Positions 57,892 to 64,000 of a DNA stretch of 64,000 nt are shown here, one piece after another. Numbering within the stretch: the first letter of the stretch is position 1; every line of letters starts with the position of its first letter. The translations under genes and the position numbers were made by a program. This DNA is from Weissella diestrammenae (GTDB taxonomy: Bacteria > Bacillota > Bacilli > Lactobacillales > Lactobacillaceae), in NCBI RefSeq assembly GCF_014397255.1, contig NZ_CP060724.1, positions 1 through 64,000 of the forward strand, written 5' to 3'. A model generated the notes under the pieces. It was given only the letters and a program-made list of their open reading frames with translations, searched no databases and was not told the origin of the DNA.

Positions 57892-60570
57892 TTATTTTGC
57901 ATCATACCAAGTCTTTCCTTCGTGCGTCTCTACCTTCAAAGGGACACTTAATTTAACTGCTGAATCCATGATTTTTACAATCAATTCATGCATGATATCT
58001 AATTCTTCTGCAGGCACTTCAAAAATCAATTCGTCATGGACTTGTAATAACATTTTTGATTTCAATTGCTTGGCTTGCAGCGTTTGTTGCATTTTAATCA
58101 TAGCAATCTTGATAATATCGGCCGCAGACCCTTGAATTGGCGAATTCATGGCTGTGCGTTCGGCAAAACTACGCAAATTAAAATTCTTAGCTTTAATATC
58201 TGCTAAATATCGGCGTCGATGGGCAATGGTTTCCACATAGCCATGTTCACGCGCAAATTCGATAATCTCAGTTGTCCAAGTTTTGACACCGGCATATTCG
58301 TTGAGATACGTATCAATAATTTGTTTAGCTGTCGCGCGATCGGTCCCAATATTCTTAGCTAAACCGAAATCTGAAATACCGTATACAATCCCAAAATTAA
58401 CTGCTTTGGCCTGACGTCGCATGTTACCATCAACTGGGACTTCAGCTGGAATATTAAAGATACGTCGAGCCGTTGCTGCGTGGATATCTTCATCGTTAAT
58501 AAACGCATCCTTCATATGTGGATCACCAGTAATATCGGCTAAAACTCGCAATTCAATTTGTGAGTAATCGGCACTTAAGATTGACCAGCCTGCATGACTC
58601 GGCACAAATGCGGTCCGAATTTGGCGCCCCTCTTCAAGTCGCACGGGAATATTTTGTAGATTAGGATCAACCGATGACAACCGGCCAGTTTGCGTTAGGG
58701 TTTGCAAATAGCGCGTGTGCACTTTTGAATCACTCCCATGAATGACTCGTAGCAAGCCTTCAACGTAGGTCGACTGAATTTTTGCTAATTGGCGATACTG
58801 TAAGATTGATTCAACCATTGGCACATCTGTCATTTGCTCCAAGACTTCGACTGAGGTTGAATAGCCAGTCTTAGTTTTCTTTAATGGTTTAAGTCCCATT
58901 TCTTCAAACAAAATCACACCAAGTTGTTTTGGCGATTGGATATTGAATTCATGACCAGCTTGCTGATAAATTGTTTGCTCCAGCTCAGAAAGGCGTTCAA
59001 TGAGCTTTGATTGCATACTTAATAAACGGTCAGCATTAACTGTTATCCCTGTAATTTCCATCTCAGCTAAAACAAAAGTTAATGGTAATTCAATATCGGT
59101 GTATAGCGCCATTTGTTCATGTGCTTTAAGCTGTTCAAACATGTCATTTTTTAGGCACCCAATCGCTTGGGCTTTTCGTCCCAGATGTTCAAAAAAGTCT
59201 TGATTATTTTCTGGAACTGCAAACTTCGCACCCTTGCCGTATACTTCTTCATCGGTTGCTACATCAAAATAATTGTTTTCATGTGCCAAAGCACCAAGAT
59301 CGTTATTATTGTCGTTAACATCGAGTAAATATGCGACTAAGAGTAAATCAAAATCGACACCGTCTAACGGTACATTCAATCGATGCAAGGCGACATAAGT
59401 TGCCTTGGCATTAAAAACATTCTTTTTAACGTCTGAATTAACTAGGCAACGATAAACTGGTGTGTCTTGATATAACAATTCTAAATCTCTGGAAGCAAAA
59501 TAACCATGCTCTGCATTACCGATTACAAACCCAACTGCAGCCGCACGATGATAGTTTTCACCATCCATTTCAAGATAAAAATCAACCTCATTTCCCAGAT
59601 TTTCAATATGGGCGAGATTATTTGCTGTTAATTCACGGACTTCAATTGGCTGTTGTGCCGACGCTTTTTCACCTGAGATGGTATAACCTTGATTAGCCAT
59701 TTTGACCAATTGCTGCTTAAAATCAAGGTGTTGATAAAATGGAATCAAGGCTTCATATTGAATACCTTGGTAGTCTAAATCACTCAAGCTAATTTGTAAT
59801 GGTGCATCCGTTCTAATACGTGCTAAATCACGCGACAAAAAAGCATCATGTTTATAAGCAATCAGATTTTCCTTGCGTTTTGATTTCTTCATTGCATCAA
59901 TATTTTCATACAATTCAGGAATTGTATTGTACGCTTGAATCAGTGCAATGGCAGTTTTTTCACCAATTCCGGGTACACCTGGATAATTATCTGATGGGTC
60001 ACCTTGCAAACCTTTAACCTCTACAACCTGTTCTGGCGTCAACCCACCATAAACTTCAGCAACCAATTCGGGCGTATACTTGTCGATTTCGGTTATCCCT
60101 TTTTTCGTTAACCATACGGTAATGTTATCACTAACAAGTTGTCGCATATCACGATCACCAGTCACAATTGTGACCGCAAAGCCATCCAGCTCTCCTTGTT
60201 TAGCAATCGTGCCGATGATATCATCTGCTTCATAATCAACCAGTTGATAATTCTTTATACCATGCAATTCAACCATTTTTCTTAATGGTTCAAATTGCTC
60301 CACTAACTCACTTGGTGTTTTATCTCGATTACCTTTGTAATCATCATAAGTGTTGGTACGAAATGTTGTTTTACCTGCATCCCAAGCGACCAATGCCTTG
60401 TCTGGTTTAAACGGATCAACAATACCATCTAATAAATTATTAAAACCAACTAGTGCATTTGTATGAAGGCCCTCGTGGTTCACAAAACGGTCAACCTGAT
60501 TTATCAACGCGTAAAATGCGCGAAAGGCCAACGAGTTGCCATCGATTAAAAGTAATTTTGGTTTAGCCAT
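57892..60570 (-). CDS. polA: DNA polymerase I
   Basis: The 892-residue protein has the 5' nuclease domain (LLLIDGNSLAFRAFYAL at residue 5; YEADDIIGT; TGDRDMRQLV; GIGEKTAI). It then has a 3'-5' exonuclease-like middle domain in which the catalytic DxE motif is not evident, suggesting inactive proofreading as in many Firmicutes. The polymerase domain follows with motifs A (LSADYSQIELRVLA), B (RRQAKAVNFGIVYGISDFG) and C (QVHDELIFEVP). It functions in repair and Okazaki fragment maturation. AAGAGG precedes the ATG. It is followed by pdxK and the ECF S gene. Confidence 0.97.
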   Translation of the reverse strand: MAKPKLLLIDGNSLAFRAFYALINQVDRFVNHEGLHTNALVGFNNLLDGIVDPFKPDKALVAWDAGKTTFRTNTYDDYKGNRDKTPSELVEQFEPLRKMVELHGIKNYQLVDYEADDIIGTIAKQGELDGFAVTIVTGDRDMRQLVSDNITVWLTKKGITEIDKYTPELVAEVYGGLTPEQVVEVKGLQGDPSDNYPGVPGIGEKTAIALIQAYNTIPELYENIDAMKKSKRKENLIAYKHDAFLSRDLARIRTDAPLQISLSDLDYQGIQYEALIPFYQHLDFKQQLVKMANQGYTISGEKASAQQPIEVRELTANNLAHIENLGNEVDFYLEMDGENYHRAAAVGFVIGNAEHGYFASRDLELLYQDTPVYRCLVNSDVKKNVFNAKATYVALHRLNVPLDGVDFDLLLVAYLLDVNDNNNDLGALAHENNYFDVATDEEVYGKGAKFAVPENNQDFFEHLGRKAQAIGCLKNDMFEQLKAHEQMALYTDIELPLTFVLAEMEITGITVNADRLLSMQSKLIERLSELEQTIYQQAGHEFNIQSPKQLGVILFEEMGLKPLKKTKTGYSTSVEVLEQMTDVPMVESILQYRQLAKIQSTYVEGLLRVIHGSDSKVHTRYLQTLTQTGRLSSVDPNLQNIPVRLEEGRQIRTAFVPSHAGWSILSADYSQIELRVLADITGDPHMKDAFINDEDIHAATARRIFNIPAEVPVDGNMRRQAKAVNFGIVYGISDFGLAKNIGTDRATAKQIIDTYLNEYAGVKTWTTEIIEFAREHGYVETIAHRRRYLADIKAKNFNLRSFAERTAMNSPIQGSAADIIKIAMIKMQQTLQAKQLKSKMLLQVHDELIFEVPAEELDIMHELIVKIMDSAVKLSVPLKVETHEGKTWYDAK

Positions 60571-60611
60571 TAAAAACCTCTTTCTAACTTGTTTCTGCTC
60601 CTCTCATTGTA

Positions 60612-60634
60612 ACAAAAAAAAGACATGCCATGTC
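60612..60634 (-). terminator. Short terminator after the flp operon
   Basis: GACAT/ATGTC (60634-60622) forms a short hairpin followed by eight T on the minus strand, about 95 bp past the flp stop and ahead of polA. Confidence 0.55.
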
Positions 60635-60728
60635 AAAATGGTCATCTCTTTCAAAGATTATTCCCTAGCATACCGATTGTCGACGAGAATCATATTTCCC
60701 CTCTTACCTGTTCTGTTAACACGTGTCA

Positions 60729-61400
60729 TTAATTGATGCGCTTTAATGCACTACTATCAATAATTTCAATCATCTGTCGGCCCTCTAAACGAATAAGACC
60801 TTGATTGCTAAATTCCTTTAACGTTCGACTAATTGACTCTGGTGTCGTATTCAAAAAGGATGCTAAATCTTTTTTCAATAATGGCAAACGAAAGCAATCT
60901 GTTCCCTTTTGCATTTGCATTTCATATAGGTAATTTGCCACGCGTTCACGCACACTGCTTAGCATTTGCACTCGCTGCTTTTCAAGCACTAACAAACGCT
61001 GTCCCAATTGATTAATGACATTAAGCATTAACTGATTATCACTCATTAATAATCTGTGAAAATCATGTTTACTAATTTGGCAAATCTGACTGTCCAAATT
61101 CGCAATTGCATTATTCGAATAACGACCATCGGTGAATAACACCGTTTCACCTTCAAAATCACCTGGTTGCATCATTCTGATTAGTTGTTCATGCCCATCT
61201 GGTGTAGTTTGACTAATTTTTACCTCACCAGAGGCTAAAATTGTCAGCTTTTCTCCTGACCACCCTTCGTGATTAATATAATCACCAGCTGTCAGTCGTG
61301 ACTCATGGACTAAAGTTGCAATTTTTTGTTGGTTTTCATTGGTTAATCCTTTAAAAATTGGCACCATCCCTACACAGTGAATTGCATCATGTTTTGCCAT
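60729..61400 (-). CDS. flp: FNR-like transcription regulator Flp
   Basis: The 223-residue Crp/Fnr protein has an N-terminal cyclic-nucleotide-binding-like beta roll (about residues 15-120), a long dimer helix (LLVLEKQRVQML) and a C-terminal winged helix (160-215). The recognition helix TTPESISRTLKEF has E188, S191 and R192, the E..SR contacts of FNR that read TTGAT half-sites. It lacks the FNR iron-sulfur cysteine cluster; instead Cys9 and Cys107 match the positions of the redox disulfide in lactobacillus FLP proteins. It is the last gene of the HMA-Dps-flp unit, whose promoter has a perfect FNR box, so self-regulation is likely. Confidence 0.9.
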   Translation of the reverse strand: MAKHDAIHCVGMVPIFKGLTNENQQKIATLVHESRLTAGDYINHEGWSGEKLTILASGEVKISQTTPDGHEQLIRMMQPGDFEGETVLFTDGRYSNNAIANLDSQICQISKHDFHRLLMSDNQLMLNVINQLGQRLLVLEKQRVQMLSSVRERVANYLYEMQMQKGTDCFRLPLLKKDLASFLNTTPESISRTLKEFSNQGLIRLEGRQMIEIIDSSALKRIN

Positions 61401-61409
61401 TTCAAGCCC

Positions 61410-61949
61410 CTATTCATCATCCGTTTTCATATCTTGCCATGCAGCTTGTCGTAAAAAAGCTTCTAAATATCGGATTGCGTCATTATTGTACCCCAACATT
61501 TGTGTCAGCACTAGCCCCAGCATCGGTCGATCCTCTCGCTGTGCTAATTTAATTGCGCGTGTCATGAATAAATTAGCAATGTTTAAGTCATTTACGGTTG
61601 CAGTAACCATTTCTGTCGCCGTCATATATTTTAAACGACCATCCTCGTTAATTTGCGCATATTCAGTGATTTCAGCAATCGTACTTGGAACAATCTCTCG
61701 TTCACTCAATAACAACTCACCCAATTGATCAATTTGTTCTCGATTGTGGCTAATCATTTTTTGATAACGCGCTGATAGCGCTGGCATATCTGTGCCCTCT
61801 AAATACCACTTTATTTGATGATATTTAACATCAAGATACCATAAATTCGCCATAATATGGCTACTCATTGCACCTGCAGTTGGTTGATGATGACTTTTTT
61901 CTGTCAATTCTAATTCATGTTGATATTTTTCTTCAATGCTATCATTCAT
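61410..61949 (-). CDS. Dps-like ferritin-fold protein
   Basis: The 179-residue all-helical protein has the Dps-type four-helix pattern, with SSHIMANLWYLDVKYHQIKWYLEG (residues about 29-52, holding the inter-subunit ferroxidase-type histidines) and a C-terminal helix ending RQAAWQDM. Dps proteins oxidise and store iron and protect DNA from peroxide. Homology is inferred by fold pattern, and the exact ferroxidase residues are not all confirmed. It overlaps the HMA gene by 4 bp and is followed 9 bp later by flp, so metal handling and the redox regulator are one transcript. Confidence 0.72.
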   Translation of the reverse strand: MNDSIEEKYQHELELTEKSHHQPTAGAMSSHIMANLWYLDVKYHQIKWYLEGTDMPALSARYQKMISHNREQIDQLGELLLSEREIVPSTIAEITEYAQINEDGRLKYMTATEMVTATVNDLNIANLFMTRAIKLAQREDRPMLGLVLTQMLGYNNDAIRYLEAFLRQAAWQDMKTDDE

Positions 61950-62182
61950 TTAACCAACTCCTTTATTTTTACTGATTTAACCGTATATCCCAGAGCAGTC
62001 ATACGATCTACAATTTGGGTAATTGTAATGATGTCTGGCAGGTACCCAACCTTAATTCGACTGGCATTAAATAATACTTGAACTTGACTGACACCATCTA
62101 ATTTAGAAAGTGCCCGTTCAATTTTTATCAAGCATGATGGACAACTTAATTCCTCCAGTTGTAACGTTGCACTATTTTTCAT
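61946..62182 (-). CDS. HMA-domain metallochaperone (CopZ-like)
   Basis: The 78-residue protein is a single heavy-metal-associated domain with the metal motif SCPSC at residues 14-18 (CxxC) and the following beta-alpha-beta pattern. It would carry copper, zinc or cadmium-type ions in the cytoplasm. GAGGTTTTGAA precedes the ATG. It is the first gene after the FNR-type promoter and lies 68 bp downstream of the P1B ATPase, an obvious partner. Confidence 0.88.
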   Translation of the reverse strand: MKNSATLQLEELSCPSCLIKIERALSKLDGVSQVQVLFNASRIKVGYLPDIITITQIVDRMTALGYTVKSVKIKELVK

Positions 62183-62207
62183 TTCAAAACCTCAACTTTC
62201 AATCTTG

Positions 62208-62249
62208 ATTGTACCTTTGTCATTGCGATTTGTACTTGATTTAAATCAA
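62208..62249 (-). promoter_or_regulatory. FNR-type class II promoter of the HMA-Dps-flp operon
   Basis: A perfect TTGAT-TTAA-ATCAA site (62249-62236) lies upstream of a -10 TACAAT (62213-62208). Counting back from the -10 puts the site centre at -41.5, the exact geometry at which FNR-type regulators activate class II promoters. No good -35 is present, as expected for an activator-dependent promoter. The box begins only 1 bp past the ATPase stop codon region. Confidence 0.8.
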
Positions 62250-62250
62250 G

Positions 62251-64000
62251 TCACTTCGAGTGCACCAGTCGTAAGGCATTAAAGATAACAACAAGAATAC
62301 TCAGCTCATGGACAAACATGCCAGTAGTCATTGTAATTAATTGATTAAACAAGCCGATAAATAAAAAAAGTACCACCATAATCGCGATAAAAATATTCTC
62401 ATACATATTTTTTGTCGTTTGTTTAGCTATTAAATATGCATCGTTTAAATGTTTGAGATTAGCATTAGGTAAAATAATATCAGCAGTTTCAATTGCCACA
62501 TCGGTCCCGCTCCCCAAGGCGATGCCAACAAATGCATTTGCAATAGCCGGCCCATCATTAATACCATCACCAATAAACGCAGTCCGCTGACCGTTCAGTT
62601 CAAGTTGCCTTAAATAGGCTACTTTATCATCAGGCAATAAGTGTGCTTGAACATCTGAAATGTCGAGTTGTTTAGCCACTAATTGTGCACTCGTCATACG
62701 GTCACCAGTTAACATTGCCACGTGTTTAATGCCAGCTTGTCGTAACTCCTTAATGACATTTTTAGCTTCTGGACGCACATCATCTTCGACACCAAAAACC
62801 GCAGTCAATCGGTTTGAAATTGCCACATAGACCAGTGACACAGATTGGCTTTGCATTTTTAAAATTTGATGCCTAATAGCACCTGTCATTTTGACCTGAT
62901 TTTTCGTCATTAGTGCTTGATTACCAATTAAGATTGTATCTTTTCCTATTTCTGCCTGCACACCTAACCCAGATTGAATTGCCAAATGATTGACATCTAA
63001 CATTGATTCTGACGAGGATTGCTGATCAAGATATCGAACCAAGGCTTTCGCAATTGGGTGACCAACCTGCATCTCTATACTTTTAATCATGGTATTAATC
63101 ATCACATGTGATTCATTAGCAACGGTGTAAACGCTATCTGTCACATTCATATTGCCGGTTGTCAATGTGCCCGTTTTATCAAAAACAACCGCCTCAGTCG
63201 ATGGTAATTTTGTCATAATATCACCACCTTTAATCACAATGCCCTGTCGTGCTGCACGTCCAATACCAACAACATTCGACACTGGTGCACCAACGACTAA
63301 AGCCCCTGGACACCCCAACACAAGCACGGTAATCGCAAGCCGAATATTATGTGTGGCAATAAATGTTACCACCGCAATCAGCAAGACAATTGGTGTGTAA
63401 CGTGCTGCAAATCGATTAATAAACCGTTCAGCTGGCGACTTTGTATCTTGAGCCGTTTCGATCAATGCTACAATTTTAGCAAATTGTGTATCATCACCGA
63501 TCTGCGTTACCTGAATTGTCAATGCACCGTCAACCAACATTGTGCCTGAATAAACACCATCTGCTTGGATTTTTTCAACTGGTTGCGCTTCACCAGTCAA
63601 ACTAGATTCGTCAACTGACCCCGTACCAGCAATAATTTCCCCATCAACTGCGATAACTTCACCGGCCTTTGTTTTGACTTGATCACCAACATCCACTTGC
63701 GCCACCGGTACATCTTGCCAAGCTTGATTGGGCATTAATTTATGCACAAATTTTGGCGTCAAATCAGTCAATGCCTTAATCGAAGCGCGTGCACGGTGAA
63801 TGGCTCGCTGTTCCAATAAATTACCCAAAGCAAATAAAAATGTCACAATTGCGGCTTCTGAAAACTCACCAATGGCAAAGGCCCCGACCACTGCAATGCT
63901 AACTAGCAACTCAATACTAATTATATGAAAGCGTATGGATTGTAAGGCTTGAAAAATTATTGGCAATCCAGTTAGCAATGTCGCCACGACGAATCCTAAC
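62251..64000 (-). CDS. P1B-type heavy-metal ATPase (N-terminus beyond the window)
   Basis: The frame is open to the right edge, so the first residues are outside. It has the P-type motifs SLTGEAQPVEK, the membrane-site motif GCPGALVVG (CPG instead of the usual CPC/CPx), DKTGTLTTG (phosphorylated aspartate), an HP motif in EMQVGHPIAKAL and GDGINDGPAIANA. It pumps a heavy-metal cation. The CPG site and the lack of a Cys-His-rich C-terminus leave the metal open (zinc, cadmium, manganese or copper); family members in lactobacilli are linked with Cd/Zn/Mn. It lies immediately upstream of the HMA chaperone gene. Confidence 0.9.
   Translation of the reverse strand, partial: LGFVVATLLTGLPIIFQALQSIRFHIISIELLVSIAVVGAFAIGEFSEAAIVTFLFALGNLLEQRAIHRARASIKALTDLTPKFVHKLMPNQAWQDVPVAQVDVGDQVKTKAGEVIAVDGEIIAGTGSVDESSLTGEAQPVEKIQADGVYSGTMLVDGALTIQVTQIGDDTQFAKIVALIETAQDTKSPAERFINRFAARYTPIVLLIAVVTFIATHNIRLAITVLVLGCPGALVVGAPVSNVVGIGRAARQGIVIKGGDIMTKLPSTEAVVFDKTGTLTTGNMNVTDSVYTVANESHVMINTMIKSIEMQVGHPIAKALVRYLDQQSSSESMLDVNHLAIQSGLGVQAEIGKDTILIGNQALMTKNQVKMTGAIRHQILKMQSQSVSLVYVAISNRLTAVFGVEDDVRPEAKNVIKELRQAGIKHVAMLTGDRMTSAQLVAKQLDISDVQAHLLPDDKVAYLRQLELNGQRTAFIGDGINDGPAIANAFVGIALGSGTDVAIETADIILPNANLKHLNDAYLIAKQTTKNMYENIFIAIMVVLFLFIGLFNQLITMTTGMFVHELSILVVIFNALRLVHSK

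Overview
The window is a low-GC Firmicute chromosome segment from the family Lactobacillaceae. The evidence is the gene set and its sequence character: parE/parC, obgE, uvrC, polA, ppaC, a lepA paralogue, cysteine-free L33 and S14 ribosomal paralogues, VanZ, TraX, DUF1653, an FNR-like (Flp) operon and an accessory Sec adhesin locus. A Weissella- or Leuconostoc-like relative seems plausible, but the genus is not proved here. Nearly everything is on the minus strand. No rRNA, tRNA, CRISPR array or insertion sequence was recognised.

Layout. 1-15 kb holds housekeeping genes: a partial lipid kinase, msrA, a T-box-controlled metQ-like gene, ppaC, parC-parE, an IMPACT-family gene, obgE, a frameshifted uvrC, DUF1653, vanZ-like and glnQ-like genes, and a tiny plus-strand ORF. 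15-21 kb is accessory: a membrane-anchored protein, a decayed secreted-protein pseudogene, TMEM175, TraX and a DHA2 exporter with an attenuator-like leader. 21-41 kb is a complete accessory Sec locus. From upstream to downstream it encodes a giant serine-rich repeat adhesin with an LPNTG anchor, Asp1, Asp2, Asp3, SecA2, Gtf3, GtfA, GtfB, a small tail-anchored protein, SecY2 and a WxLIP-like (DUF916/DUF3324-type) membrane protein. A divergent MocR-type regulator (frameshifted) and a second Gtf3-like gene lie beyond the adhesin. 44-61 kb returns to core genes: alpha-carbonic anhydrase, lepA paralogue, fba, a nucleotidase, rpmG/rpsN, pepT, Nif3/trmK, ndk, TPR, MFS, an ECF S component, pyridoxine kinase and polA. 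61-64 kb is a metal/redox operon: P1B ATPase, HMA metallochaperone, Dps-like protein and an Flp regulator.

How genes work together. In the accessory Sec locus GtfA/GtfB would add the first sugar to the Ser-rich repeats and Gtf3 would extend it. Asp1-3 and SecA2 would deliver the glycoprotein to SecY2, and sortase would anchor it. The Flp operon has a perfect FNR-type box centred at -41.5 from a good -10, the geometry of an FNR class II promoter. The encoded regulator keeps the E..SR recognition residues of FNR, so self-regulation is likely.

Quality caution. Six genes carry single frameshifts: uvrC, pepT, the CynX-type MFS gene, lepA, the MocR regulator and the adhesin. Four of these fall in G/C homopolymers, which points to consensus error or slippage rather than six independent pseudogenes. 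The adhesin also contains seven head-to-tail 504-bp repeats that I could not tell apart in the lines compared, so its true length is uncertain.
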